A stretch of DNA of 64,000 nt from Bradyrhizobium sp. sBnM-33 (GTDB taxonomy: Bacteria > Pseudomonadota > Alphaproteobacteria > Rhizobiales > Xanthobacteraceae): the NCBI RefSeq assembly GCF_032917945.1, contig NZ_CP136624.1:8789001-8853000 (forward strand), in the 5' to 3' direction. Both the position numbers and the translations under genes were made by a program. The stretch's first letter is position 1, and every line of letters begins with the position of its first letter. This document shows positions 8,714 through 17,556 of this stretch, piece after piece. Under the pieces are notes generated by a model. It had not been told where the DNA came from. It worked only from the letters and a program-made list of their open reading frames with translations, and searched no databases.

Positions 8714-9487
8714 ATGCTTCTAGCAATTGAGCAGGGAAACACCAACAGCCTGTTCGCGGTTCACGACGGCGAGCATTGGATCGCCCAATGGCGATCGGCT
8801 ACCGAGCCTAGCCGTACAGCCGATGAATACGCCGTGTGGCTGTCGCAGCTCATGGCGATGCACAAACTTGAGCTCAGCCTTTTGAATGCCTGTGTGATAT
8901 CGAGTGTAGTGCCGCAGTCAATCTTCAACCTGCGAAACCTGTCGCGTCGTTACTTGCACGCCGAGCCGTTGATCATTGGTGAGAATACCGAGCTGGGCAT
9001 CGAGGTGCGGACCAAGAAGCCCTCGGAGGTCGGATCGGACCGTCTGGTCAATGCGCTCGGCGCACTCAAGGTCTATTCCGGGCCATTGATCATCGTCGAC
9101 AGCGGGACCGCCATCACGCTGGACGTGATCGGGAGTGATGGCGGCTTCGAGGGAGGTGTGATCGCGCCAGGCGTCCACCTGTCGATGGAGGCCCTGCACG
9201 CAGCCGCCGCGAAGCTTCCCAGAATTGCGCTGCAAAAGCCACGACGGGTGGTAGGCGATGACACGGTTAGCGCCATGCAGTCCGGTATTTTTTGGGGTCA
9301 CGTTGCGCTCATCGAAGGAATGATTGCTCGCATTAAGGCTGAGCGGAACGAAGCAATGACGGTCGTCGCCACCGGCGGTGTCGCATCGTTGTTTCACGAC
9401 GCCACCAAGGCGATAGATCACTTCGATCCCGACCTGACGATTCGCGGTCTGCTGGAGATATACCGGCGTAGTACGGGATCACGGTGA
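8714..9487 (+). CDS. coaX: Type III pantothenate kinase
   Basis: The 257-residue product matches CoaX throughout: [16 protein letters not shown] (phosphate-1 loop), [26 protein letters not shown] (phosphate-2), [15 protein letters not shown] and the C-terminal [11 protein letters not shown]. It phosphorylates pantothenate in the first step of coenzyme A synthesis and needs ammonium or potassium. The usual Asp of the D-x-GNTN loop is Glu here. In relatives coaX usually sits with birA beside the nuo genes; here it stands alone among accessory genes, so it may be a second copy. No strong ribosome-binding site precedes the ATG. Confidence 0.9.
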   Translation: MLLAIEQGNTNSLFAVHDGEHWIAQWRSATEPSRTADEYAVWLSQLMAMHKLELSLLNACVISSVVPQSIFNLRNLSRRYLHAEPLIIGENTELGIEVRTKKPSEVGSDRLVNALGALKVYSGPLIIVDSGTAITLDVIGSDGGFEGGVIAPGVHLSMEALHAAAAKLPRIALQKPRRVVGDDTVSAMQSGIFWGHVALIEGMIARIKAERNEAMTVVATGGVASLFHDATKAIDHFDPDLTIRGLLEIYRRSTGSR

Positions 9488-9497
9488 CACTGCACTC

Positions 9498-9586
9498 AAT
9501 TCGAGAACCTAACGGCTTCAATCGAAGGAGCGGCCGATTTGGCTGCGATCGCGTATTCCGAAATGGCGCGCTACGCCGGATAGACA
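9498..9586 (+). pseudogene. Possible third remnant of a serine recombinase 3' end
   Basis: The stretch from about 9498 to 9586 resembles, with gaps, the nucleotide sequence of the recombinase C-termini at 10420 and 11460. The shared pieces are a CTAACGGC-like segment, GCGGC, and CCGAAATGGCGCGC, the last identical to the bases running into the tRNA-Arg 3' end at 11525-11538. It lacks a usable frame. This is a weak, by-eye alignment. Confidence 0.3.
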
Positions 9587-9672
9587 CGACGAATACAATC
9601 TGCCGTTCCTACTTCGCTAGCGCCGCTAGCGAGCGCAGATCGCTGCGATTTCCATCCGGCGGGTCGCGAGAT

Positions 9673-10203
<531 letters not shown>

Positions 10204-10242
10204 ACCCAATTCCTTCCTCATGCGGCACATCCACGCGGTTCT

Positions 10243-10259
10243 GATTGCGTTATGCAATC
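10243..10259. promoter_or_regulatory. Inverted repeat upstream of the RibD-like gene
   Basis: GATTGC and GCAATC form a perfect 6-bp inverted repeat around GTTAT, 40 bases upstream of the ATG at 10203. The position suits an operator for a dimeric regulator, though no regulator gene lies next to it. Confidence 0.35.
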
Positions 10260-10305
10260 GGTTGTAAGCTAGATTGACTGATTTTAAATCGCAATTGGGA
10301 ACGGC

Positions 10306-10490
10306 GACGGCACGTTCGCCCGCGATCAAGTGCGCGCTGTCGCGCAGCGGGTGTAAGTCGTGAGCCGGAAAGAGGTTCGCATTCGCGAGCTGCGGAGCGA
10401 GCTGCTCCGAACGCTAACCGCCGCCTCTGGCGTAGAGGCGGCGGTGCTAGGCGTTCGTGCCTTTGAACCGAAACTAACGCGGGCGGGGCT
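10306..10490 (+). pseudogene. Serine recombinase C-terminal remnant (left copy)
   Basis: Frame reading gives DGTFARDQVRAVAQRV, a stop codon, then VVSRKEVRIRELRSELLRTL and TAASGVEAAVLGVRAFEPK. This parallels the C-terminus of the recombinase remnant at 11229-11560 (YRRDHLRAVAQRVEVV ... TELLRTLVAAAGVESAAAGV). It is a second decayed copy in the same orientation, with an in-frame stop at the Glu position after QRV. The remainder of the gene is absent. Confidence 0.7.
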
Positions 10491-10502
10491 CTCCCTGAAC
10501 CG

Positions 10503-10958
10503 TTACCGATTACTACCGAGTGGTTCTGCCAGTCCGATGAGAAGTCCTTCGGGGCCGCGGATGTAGCAGAGCCGATACAAGTCCTCGTACTGAACCACTT
10601 CGCCGACGAGCTGCGCGCCGTGCTTACGGAGTCTGGTGAGTGTTTCGTCGATGTCGCTCACTGTGAACATAGCACGCAGGTAGCCGAGGGCGTTCACCGG
10701 AGCGTTCCGGTGATCGGCGACTACAGACGGAGTGAGAAAACGCGAGAGCTCGAGGCGGCTGCGGCCGTCGGGAGTGACCATCATGGCGATCTCGACGCGC
10801 TGATTACCCAGTCCAGTGACGCGTCCGGCCCATTCTCCTTCAACCATGGCTCGTCCCTCAAGCGTCAGGCCAAGCTCGGTGAAAAAAGAGATGGCATCAT
10901 CGAGAGATTCCACCACGATGCCGACATTGTCCATTCGTAGCAACTTACTTTTAGTCAT
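10503..10958 (-). CDS. VOC (glyoxalase/bleomycin-resistance) superfamily protein
   Basis: The 151-residue protein starts at the ATG at 10958. It shows one VOC module pair: LLRMDNVGIVVESLDDAISF ... LTLEGR and a C-terminal AMFTVSDIDETLTRLRKHGA, VVQYEDLYRLCYIRGPEGLL. Vicinal-oxygen-chelate proteins bind a divalent metal and act as lyases, dioxygenases or drug-binding proteins; which applies here is not clear. The C-terminal Glu of GPEG is at the usual metal-ligand position. The gene sits between the two recombinase remnants and is probably cargo. Confidence 0.85.
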   Translation of the reverse strand: MTKSKLLRMDNVGIVVESLDDAISFFTELGLTLEGRAMVEGEWAGRVTGLGNQRVEIAMMVTPDGRSRLELSRFLTPSVVADHRNAPVNALGYLRAMFTVSDIDETLTRLRKHGAQLVGEVVQYEDLYRLCYIRGPEGLLIGLAEPLGSNR

Positions 10959-11040
10959 GATTTTGGTCGTGTCCCTGGTGATGTTGTAGCTGCTGGACGG
11001 TAGCACTACGCCATCCACGGCGCGAAGAGCTTCGGGCACG

Positions 11041-11560
11041 CTCATAGTCGTCCATTCATTCTCGCGCTTCTTCCGCGATCAGTTCCAGTTCTACGTCCGC
11101 AAGCTGGCAAAGAATGGCGTCCGCCCGATTTCAATCACGCAGGACCTCGGCGACGACCCGATGAGCGTGATGATGCGGCAGATCATGACCCCGTTTGATG
11201 AGTATCGGTCGAAGGAGAACGCAAAGCAGTGTCCGCTATGCGCGACCAGGCTCATGCGGATACCGAACGTGCCGTCGCGGCGTCAGAACGTGTTGGACCA
11301 GCCATCACGCCAGAGAGCCTACGCCGGTTCGCACTGAGTGCGCGCCGCAAGTTGCGAAGCGAAGATGGAACATACCGGCGGGACCATTTGCGCGCCGTGG
11401 CCCAGCGCGTTGAGGTCGTCAGTCCGAGCGAGATTCATATCCGTGGCACGAAACCGAACTGCTCCGGACACTTGTTGCCGCTGCTGGCGTAGAATCGGCG
11501 GCTGCTGGCGTTCGCAGCTTTGTACCGAAATGGCGCGCCCGAAGAGATTCGAACTCCTGA
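11041..11560 (+). pseudogene. Large serine recombinase, internally deleted, ending inside tRNA-Arg
   Basis: Three frames together give a resolvase-type recombinase. 11041-11225 reads LIVVHSFSRFFRDQFQFYVR and ISITQDLGDDPM...RQIMTPFDEYRSKENAKQ, the catalytic-domain end. 11229-11450 reads MRDQAHADTERA ... YRRDHLRAVAQRVEVVSPSE, the C-terminal coiled region. After one base shift, TELLRTLVAAAGVESAAAGV and RSFVPKWRARRDSNS end at 11560. The zinc-ribbon and recombinase middle, roughly 300 residues, is missing. The last ten codons lie antisense within the 3' end of tRNA-Arg, the usual picture for an element integrated at a tRNA. Confidence 0.8.
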
Positions 11561-11607
11561 CCCCCAGATTCGTAGTCTGGTGCTCTATCCAGCTGAGCTA
11601 CGGGCGC
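11531..11607 (-). tRNA. tRNA-Arg (anticodon ACG)
   Basis: On the minus strand the acceptor arms GCGCCCG and CGGGCGC pair. The D-arm contains GCTCAGCTGGATAGAGC, the anticodon loop is CTACGAA giving anticodon ACG, and the T-arm has GGTTCGA-type sequence (GAGTTCGAATC). The discriminator is G and CCA is encoded (TGG at 11531-11533 on the plus strand). Antisense frames over it give the familiar spurious RPKRFELLTPRF peptide. Confidence 0.95.
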
Positions 11608-11756
11608 GTTTTCGCTTGGCATTTGGGCTTCAGAGGCCCCGATGCGTCCGACAAAAGCCTCGGACCGTCGCGAAAGAGCGCTTTAGCTACCCGCTCCGGC
11701 TTCGCTTTGCAAGGTGGGGAAATGCGATCAGGGGGCCAATTCCGGGCGGTATTTCC

Positions 11757-11876
11757 GTCATTCGGGGACGCGCCTAGCGCAAACGTCGGATGTCCCCCTG
11801 CCCATCGGGGAATCTCGCGCCGTAACCGCTGGATTTCGGGTTCGATATTTCGCATCGCCCGGAATGACTGCGAGAC
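11757..11876. repeat. Decayed palindromic intergenic repeat
   Basis: CCGTCATTCGGGG at the left and CCCGGAATGACTGCG at the right are imperfect inverted arms around CGCGCC, GAATCTCG and GGGTTCG-type segments. It lies between the sensor kinase end and tRNA-Arg. It resembles a dispersed repeat class but is degenerate. Confidence 0.5.
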
Positions 11877-11883
11877 CAAGCGC

Positions 11884-13362
11884 TTACGCCCGCGCCCGCT
11901 CGTTGCGGACGCTCTGCAGTTCCACCGGGCGGTCGGGGATCGAAACACGGAAGGTGGCGCCGATGGTGCCTTCGACCAGGTGGATGTCGCCGCCATGGGC
12001 GCGGACCAACTCGGCGGCGATGGCCAAGCCCAGCCCGCTGCCGCCGGGGCGGCCGGAGGTCTGGAACGCCTCGAACAAGTGCTCGCGCGCCTTTGCCGGC
12101 ACGCCCGGACCGGTGTCGGACACCTCGATGATCGCGACCGAGCCTTCGCGGCGGCCGGTGATTCGGATCTGCAAGGTCGCAGCGTCGCCCTTGGGACGGC
12201 TGTCGAGCGCCTGCACCGCGTTGCGCACCAGGTTGAGCAGCACGCGAAAGAGCTGGTCGGGATCGGCGTCAATGGAGAGGCCGCGCTCGATCGCGTTGAT
12301 CCAGGTGATCGAGGCGTCGGCGGCGAGGCCAGCGGATTCGCGCACCTCGGTGACCACGGGTTCGAGCTGGATCATGCGGCGGTCGGGCTCGGCTTCCTGG
12401 GCGCGGCCGTAGGACAGCGTCGACTGGCAGAAGTCGATGGCACGCTCCAGCGAGCGCATCAGTTTCGGCGCAAAGCGCTGCACCCGTGGATCGGGCACGC
12501 TGGCCAATTGATCCGACAGCAATTGCGAGGACGCCAGAAGATTGCGCAGATCATGGTTGATCTTCGATACCGCAAGGCCCAGCGCGGCAAGCCGGCTCTT
12601 CTGGGAGAGCATCGAGACGAGGTCGCGCTGCATGTCGGACAGTTCGCGCTCGACAACGCCGATCTCGTCGCCACGCTGGCTCGGCACGATGATGCGTGCC
12701 GCGCTTTCGGGGTTTTCGTGGAAGCCGACGAGATTGGCGGTCACCCGCCGCATCGGGCGGACAAACAGATAATGCAGCGCGAGGTAAACCAGCCCCGCGG
12801 CGAGCATCGCTATCCCCAGCGAGACCAGCAGCAGATTGCGGGAAAACCGGTACATCGCCAGCCGCAACGGCTTTTCATCGACCACGACCTCGATGAAGTG
12901 GGCGCCGCCGGGCGCGGGTCCCACCACGCGGATGGTCTGGTTGCCGGTATCCACCATGGTCTCGAAGGATTCCACGATCGCGGACCACACCGTCAGGGTG
13001 CGCAGGTCGATATTGCGATCGATCGCCGCAGGCAGGTCGGCGCTGGCGAGCAGCCGGCGCTGTTGTCCCATCTTGATGGCAACCGCGCGCGCGCCGACGC
13101 TGGTCAGGATTTGACGCGCGAGCGAATCCGGGACCATTCCCAACGGCGCCGCATCCAGCACCAGGGCGGCAGTGTTGGCCGCCGCCAGACGATCGTTCAA
13201 CCGATTGGTCCAGAAATTCGCGATCGACGGCACGTAGATCATCAACAGCGCGATCATCACCAGCGGGATCGTCAGCAGCAGCAGCTTGCCGGACAGGCCG
13301 AGGCGCCGCTGGGCACGGGGCCGCGGTACTTGAGGGGTCGGCTGGTCGTCAGTCGCTGACAC
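11884..13362 (-). CDS. Membrane sensor histidine kinase
   Basis: The 492-residue protein has a transmembrane segment at about 26-44, a periplasmic sensor region, a second transmembrane segment at about 177-196 and a HAMP-like linker (RPMRRVTANLVGF). The dimerisation/phosphoacceptor helix reads KINHDLRNLLASS with His near 270. The ATPase domain has N-box FRVLLNLVRNAVQAL, G1 VSDTGPGVP and G2 GGSGLGLAIA. The GTG at 13362 with AAGGCGGAT upstream is preferred over a TTG at 13440. No response regulator lies beside it, so it is an orphan kinase by position. Confidence 0.9.
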   Translation of the reverse strand: MSATDDQPTPQVPRPRAQRRLGLSGKLLLLTIPLVMIALLMIYVPSIANFWTNRLNDRLAAANTAALVLDAAPLGMVPDSLARQILTSVGARAVAIKMGQQRRLLASADLPAAIDRNIDLRTLTVWSAIVESFETMVDTGNQTIRVVGPAPGGAHFIEVVVDEKPLRLAMYRFSRNLLLVSLGIAMLAAGLVYLALHYLFVRPMRRVTANLVGFHENPESAARIIVPSQRGDEIGVVERELSDMQRDLVSMLSQKSRLAALGLAVSKINHDLRNLLASSQLLSDQLASVPDPRVQRFAPKLMRSLERAIDFCQSTLSYGRAQEAEPDRRMIQLEPVVTEVRESAGLAADASITWINAIERGLSIDADPDQLFRVLLNLVRNAVQALDSRPKGDAATLQIRITGRREGSVAIIEVSDTGPGVPAKAREHLFEAFQTSGRPGGSGLGLAIAAELVRAHGGDIHLVEGTIGATFRVSIPDRPVELQSVRNERARA

Positions 13363-13604
13363 GAATATCCGCCTTGATATCTCTGCTTTTGGAGCCGGAC
13401 CCAAGCCCCCGGCCCAAATCGGTCGGTATCGCGATTCCAAGGATGCGTTTGGGCAACCTGGTGGTCAAATTACCGATCGCTAATGTCCTGCGGTTCCGAT
13501 GGTCCGGGTGCGCCGCTGTCTTGCCCCTGAAAACCCCACGAAAACAGATATATTCGCCCTAATTGCGACGTTTCAAAGAACGGCTGGTGTGGCAACCCCC
13601 GACA

Positions 13605-13633
13605 TTGACGAAAACAGGTCGCTCCCGTATAAG
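13605..13633 (+). promoter_or_regulatory. Sigma-70-type promoter upstream of rpmH
   Basis: TTGACG at 13605-13610 and TATAAG at 13628-13633 are separated by exactly 17 bases, about 145 bases before the rpmH start. The 413-base gap 13363-13775 holds no gene. A GGGCC-rich hairpin region follows the promoter at about 13686-13715. Confidence 0.65.
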
Positions 13634-13775
13634 CCGCGCCAATTGTCCGCGATGGCCCGGTTTCACCCGGGGGCGGCTCGCTTTGGGCCGTAAATGGCCC
13701 GTTTTCGGGCCGGCCCGCATCATCGGACGCATCTCAATCCAACAGGCAAATTGCCCGGTCAGCGGAGAACTACCC

Positions 13776-13910
13776 GTGAAGCGGACTTATCAACCCAGCA
13801 AACTGGTGCGCAAGCGCCGTCACGGCTTCCGCGCCCGTCTCGCCACCGCCGGCGGTCGCAAGGTTCTCGCAGCCCGCCGCGCGCGCGGCCGCAAGCGTCT
13901 GAGCGCCTGA
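13776..13910 (+). CDS. rpmH: 50S ribosomal protein L34
   Basis: The 44-residue basic product reads [20 protein letters not shown] and continues [20 protein letters not shown], the invariant L34 sequence. Translation starts at GTG 13776, with GGAGA about ten bases upstream; upstream in-frame sequence is not coding. L34 is an rRNA-binding protein of the large subunit. It is the first gene of the rpmH-rnpA-yidC-yihA cluster, with rnpA 27 bases downstream. Confidence 0.98.
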   Translation: MKRTYQPSKLVRKRRHGFRARLATAGGRKVLAARRARGRKRLSA

Positions 13911-13937
13911 GCCGGATCCTTTCCGGAGATTTAATTC

Positions 13938-14387
13938 ATGGATCGGCTGAGGCAGCGGGCGGACTTTCTCGCCGTTGCCAATGGCACGCGGGCCAATAGC
14001 GCTGCCTTCGTGGTGCAGGGCCGGGCCCGCGAGGATGACGGCCCGATCCGAATCGGCTTCACCGTTACCAAAAAGAACGGTACTGCTACCGAGCGCAATC
14101 GCATCCGGCGCCGGCTTCGCGAACTTGTGAAGCGGCTGGACGTCATATCAATGCGACCGCACCATGATTATGTGCTGGTAGGCCGTCGCGCCGCGCTCAC
14201 CCGCGACTTCGCAACCATGCTCGACGATCTCCGCTCGGCGCTGCATCGCCTCGACCGGCAGCCGACGGGCAAGGCGTTTTCGAGCGAAGTGGATTCCGGT
14301 TCGCGTGAAGAAAACGCGTCAAAACGAAAAGTGAGGGCCTCGGTTGCGACGTCAGTCGGAACCGAAAGGGCCCGAAACCCGAATTGA
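13938..14387 (+). CDS. rnpA: Ribonuclease P protein component
   Basis: The 149-residue RnpA has the conserved core LRQRADFLAV, RIGFTVTKKNGTATERNRIR and RRLRELVKR, the RNR motif helix that binds the catalytic RNA. It assists 5' maturation of tRNAs. The protein is longer than usual: from about residue 110 (GKAFSSEVDSGSREENASKR onward) the tail is encoded by a dispersed-repeat-like sequence at about 14270-14326. Its stop overlaps a TTG in the yidC frame, but the yidC ATG is 21 bases further on. Confidence 0.95.
   Translation: MDRLRQRADFLAVANGTRANSAAFVVQGRAREDDGPIRIGFTVTKKNGTATERNRIRRRLRELVKRLDVISMRPHHDYVLVGRRAALTRDFATMLDDLRSALHRLDRQPTGKAFSSEVDSGSREENASKRKVRASVATSVGTERARNPN
14270..14326 (+). repeat. 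Repeat-like segment inside the 3' end of rnpA
   Basis: The stretch with TTTTCGAGCGAAGTGGATTC followed by GGTTCGCGTGAAGAAAACGC resembles a dispersed sequence common between genes in this family of bacteria, as I recall it. Here it is translated in frame as the RnpA tail. Confidence 0.4.
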
Positions 14388-14407
14388 ATGGCGAGACCTC
14401 AAAAACG

Positions 14408-16285
14408 ATGACCGACAACCGCAACACCATCCTCGCCGTCATTCTGTCCGGCCTCGTGCTGATCGCCTGGCAGTATTTCTACAATATGCCGCAGATGGAG
14501 CGGCAGCGCGCGCAAAGCCAGACCCAGGCTGAACTCAGCAAGTCGTCGCCGCAGACGGCGCCGGGAACGACAACGCCGCAGCCGGGCTCGACTCCCTCCG
14601 CCACCACGCCGGCCGGCCAGCCGGGCGCGGCTGCGCCCGTCGTCAGCCGCGACGCTGCGATTTCCGCTTCGCCCCGCATCAAGATCGAGACCCCGCGGGT
14701 CTCGGGAAGCATCTCGCTGAAGGGCGCCCGCATCGACGACCTGTCGCTGGAGAAATTCCGCGATACCGTCGACCCGAAATCGCCCGCGATCGTGCTGTTT
14801 TCGCCGTCAAACACCGCGCATCCCTATTACGCGGAGTTCGGCTGGGTCGCTGCCCCGGGCTCGACGGCGCGGCTTCCCGATCGCGATACAGTGTGGCAGC
14901 AGGAGGGTTCCGGCAGCCTGACGCCCGGCAACCCGGTGACGCTCAAATACGACAATGGCGAAGGCCTCACCTTCCGCCGCACCATTGCGATGGACGACCG
15001 CTATCTCTTCACTATCAAGGATGATGTTGCCAACGTCGGCAGCGCGCCGGTCACGCTCTATCCGTTCGCACTGATCTCGCGCCATGGCACGCCTGAGGTC
15101 TCGGGCTACTACATCCTGCACGAAGGCCTGATCGGCTATCTCGGCGACAAGGGCCTGCAGGAACACGGCTACAAGGCCGTCGCCGAGGCGCCCGTTCTGG
15201 GCAATGGCGCACGCGGCTTCGAGTTTAATGTAACGAATGGCTGGCTTGGCATCACCGACAAGTATTGGGCCGCGGCGCTGTTGCCCGACACGTCGGCGCG
15301 CCTCAAGGCCCGCTTCCTCGCCGAACCCGGCGCCAAGGTTCGTTATCAGGCCGACTACCTGCAGGATCCCCAGACCATTGCGATCGGCGGCACCGGCAGC
15401 GCCAATGCGCGGCTGTTTGCGGGGGCCAAGGAGGCCGGCGTCGTCGGCATCAATTTCCCGCTCGCCGGCCACGGCGGTTACAACAAGCAGCTCGGGCTGA
15501 ACCATTTCGATCTGTTGATCGACTGGGGCTGGTTCTACTTCATCACCAAGCCGATGTTCCTGGCGCTCGACTATTTTTTCCATCTGTTCGGCAATTTCGG
15601 CGTCTCCATCCTGCTGGTGACCCTGCTGATCAAGCTCCTGTTCTTCCCGCTCGCCAACAAGTCCTACGAGTCGATGGCGAAGATGAAGTCGGTGCAGCCG
15701 CAACTCGCGGCGCTGAAGGAAAAGTATCCCGACGACAGGCAGAAGCAGCAGCAGGAGATGATGGAGATCTACCGTAAGGAGAAGATCAACCCGATCGCCG
15801 GCTGTCTTCCGATCGCGCTGCAGATCCCGGTGTTCTTCTCGCTCTACAAAGTGCTGTTCGTCACCATCGAGATGCGGCATGCGCCGTTCTATGGCTGGAT
15901 CAAGGACCTCTCGGCGCCCGACCCGACCAACCTGTTCAACCTGTTCGGTCTGCTGCCGTTCGATCCGACGCATATACCGGTGATCGGATATTACCTCGCG
16001 CTCGGCGTCTGGCCGATCATCATGGGTATCACGATGTGGATCCAGATGAAGCTGAACCCGACACCGCCGGATCCGACCCAGAAGATGATCTTCGACTGGA
16101 TGCCGCTGATCTTCACCTTCATGCTGGCGGGCTTCCCGGCGGGTCTCGTGATCTACTGGGCCTGGAACAACTTGCTCTCGGTGGTCCAGCAGAGCTACAT
16201 CATGCGCAAGAACGGCGTGAAGGTGGAGCTGTTCGACAACCTCAAGGCGACGTTCGCGCCGAAGAAAGCCGCCGAGAAGACGTAA
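14408..16285 (+). CDS. yidC: Membrane protein insertase YidC
   Basis: The 625-residue protein starts MTDNRNTILAVILSGLVLIA (N-terminal membrane anchor). A Pro/Thr/Ala-rich linker and a large periplasmic beta-domain (about 60-350) follow. The conserved YidC/Oxa1 core comes next: GVSILLVTLLIKLLFFPLAN with the groove Arg-equivalent Lys, KYPDDRQKQQQEMMEIYRKE, NPIAGCLPIALQIPVFFSLY and a C-terminal hairpin. It inserts membrane proteins alone or with SecYEG. The ATG at 14408 is chosen; the upstream TTG overlapping rnpA is unlikely. Confidence 0.97.
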   Translation: MTDNRNTILAVILSGLVLIAWQYFYNMPQMERQRAQSQTQAELSKSSPQTAPGTTTPQPGSTPSATTPAGQPGAAAPVVSRDAAISASPRIKIETPRVSGSISLKGARIDDLSLEKFRDTVDPKSPAIVLFSPSNTAHPYYAEFGWVAAPGSTARLPDRDTVWQQEGSGSLTPGNPVTLKYDNGEGLTFRRTIAMDDRYLFTIKDDVANVGSAPVTLYPFALISRHGTPEVSGYYILHEGLIGYLGDKGLQEHGYKAVAEAPVLGNGARGFEFNVTNGWLGITDKYWAAALLPDTSARLKARFLAEPGAKVRYQADYLQDPQTIAIGGTGSANARLFAGAKEAGVVGINFPLAGHGGYNKQLGLNHFDLLIDWGWFYFITKPMFLALDYFFHLFGNFGVSILLVTLLIKLLFFPLANKSYESMAKMKSVQPQLAALKEKYPDDRQKQQQEMMEIYRKEKINPIAGCLPIALQIPVFFSLYKVLFVTIEMRHAPFYGWIKDLSAPDPTNLFNLFGLLPFDPTHIPVIGYYLALGVWPIIMGITMWIQMKLNPTPPDPTQKMIFDWMPLIFTFMLAGFPAGLVIYWAWNNLLSVVQQSYIMRKNGVKVELFDNLKATFAPKKAAEKT

Positions 16286-16326
16286 GAGCTGCCGCGCAAG
16301 TCAGCAGTGAAAGCACTTTCCAACCC

Positions 16327-16418
16327 CGTCATGCCCGGCCTTGTGCCGGGCATCCACGTCTTTACGGTGTTGGTAATAGAGAAAGACGTGGATGGCCGGG
16401 ACAAGCCCGGCCATGACG
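16327..16418. repeat. Palindromic repeat, family A
   Basis: The left arm CGTCATGCCCGGCCTTGTGC and the right arm ending GGCCGGGACAAGCCCGGCCA/TGACG are inverted copies with ACGTCTTT / AAGACGT inner arms. It fills the yidC-yihA gap. Confidence 0.8.
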
Positions 16419-16437
16419 ATGTATCTGGGACCTTCGC

Positions 16438-17088
16438 ATGACCGCCGAAACTGATGCGAAGCTGATCGAGGAGGGCCGAAAGCTCTTCGCCGGCGAATGG
16501 AAGTTCGTTTGGGCCTCGCCCTCGATTGAGACGCTGCCGCCGATGGCCGGCGTGGAAGTGGCGTTTGCCGGACGCTCCAATGTCGGCAAATCGAGCCTCA
16601 TCAACGCGCTCACCGGCCGCAACGCGCTGGCGCGCACCTCGCATACGCCTGGTCGCACCCAGGAACTGATCTTCTTCGAAGGACCTGACAAGGCCGGGCT
16701 GCGACTGGTCGACATGCCCGGCTATGGCTATGCCTCGGCGCCGAAAACCAAGGTCGCCTCCTGGACCAAGCTGATCCATCAATTCCTGTTAGGACGCGCC
16801 ACGCTGGCGCGGGTCTATGTGCTGATCGACGCGCGCCACGGCATCAAGGATGTCGATCAGGACGTACTAAAGACGCTGGATAAATCCGCTGTGAGCTATC
16901 AGGTGGTGCTGACGAAAGCGGATCAGGTGAAGGCCGCCGAGCTGCAAAAGAACATCGCCGAAACCACGACCGCGCTCGCCAAGCATCCGGCGGCGTTTCC
17001 GGACGTATTGGTGACATCCTCGCGCACCGGTGCCGGCATGCCGGAATTGCGCGCTGCGATGGTGCGCCTGTTGAAAGAGCGTGGCTGA
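16438..17088 (+). CDS. yihA: Ribosome biogenesis GTP-binding protein YihA/YsxC
   Basis: The 216-residue EngB-type GTPase has G1 AGRSNVGKSSLINAL (about 43-57), G2/G3 TPGRTQELIFF and VDMPGYGYA, G4 VVLTKADQVK and G5 VTSSRTGAG. It is needed for large-subunit assembly. It follows yidC after a family A palindrome, and its TGA overlaps the ATG of the DUF423 gene by one base, so the two are translationally coupled. Confidence 0.95.
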   Translation: MTAETDAKLIEEGRKLFAGEWKFVWASPSIETLPPMAGVEVAFAGRSNVGKSSLINALTGRNALARTSHTPGRTQELIFFEGPDKAGLRLVDMPGYGYASAPKTKVASWTKLIHQFLLGRATLARVYVLIDARHGIKDVDQDVLKTLDKSAVSYQVVLTKADQVKAAELQKNIAETTTALAKHPAAFPDVLVTSSRTGAGMPELRAAMVRLLKERG

Positions 17089-17459
17089 TGAACCGCGCCG
17101 GCCGCATCCTGATCGTGCTCGCTGCCATCATGGGCGCTGACGGTGTCATGCTGGCGGCCGCCTCCGCCCATGGCGCGGATGCGTCGCGGCTGATGTCGGC
17201 GTCGTCGATGCTGTTGTTTCACTCCAGCGCCGTATTAGGCGCCGTCGCATTGGCCGAGCGCGGGATCGTTCACGCGACAATCGGCATCGCGGCCGCTTTC
17301 GGCTTCGTGGTTGCGGCGGGCCTGTTCGCCGGCGATTTGACGCTGCGGCACTATGCCGGGCATGGGCTGTTTACAATGGCCGCGCCGACCGGCGGGACGC
17401 TGCTGATTGCAAGCTGGCTGGCGCTGGCGGTCGCGGCAGCCTGGCCACGGCGGGGGTGA
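17088..17459 (+). CDS. DUF423 family membrane protein
   Basis: The 123-residue protein has four hydrophobic helices and the DUF423 pattern (GADGVMLAAASAHG near the N-terminus, a HSSAVLGAVAL helix, and a C-terminal PTGGTLLIASWLALAVAA). Members such as YgdD are small inner-membrane proteins of unknown role. The start codon overlaps the yihA stop (TGATG). The IS110 element lies directly downstream, so the gene end is close to, but apparently not damaged by, the insertion. Confidence 0.8.
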   Translation: MNRAGRILIVLAAIMGADGVMLAAASAHGADASRLMSASSMLLFHSSAVLGAVALAERGIVHATIGIAAAFGFVVAAGLFAGDLTLRHYAGHGLFTMAAPTGGTLLIASWLALAVAAAWPRRG

Positions 17460-17556
17460 GAATTCCGTAGATGGGGTAACGGGCCGGCCGAACCAGCCGC
17501 ACGCTCGCTACGGCGCGATTTGGAAGCGCGCTCGCGTGCGGCTTTGCCGGGAGGCG

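Noticed and set aside
8708..8716. TTGATCAA before coaX as an FNR/FixK box
   Set aside because: It lacks the four-base spacer between half sites, so it does not fit the dyad; it is only a short palindrome.
11338..13359. 673-codon plus-strand ORF across tRNA-Arg and the sensor kinase
   Set aside because: It contains the antisense tRNA peptide RPKRFELLTPRF and is the opposite strand of a clear histidine kinase; it is a shadow frame of GC-rich coding DNA.
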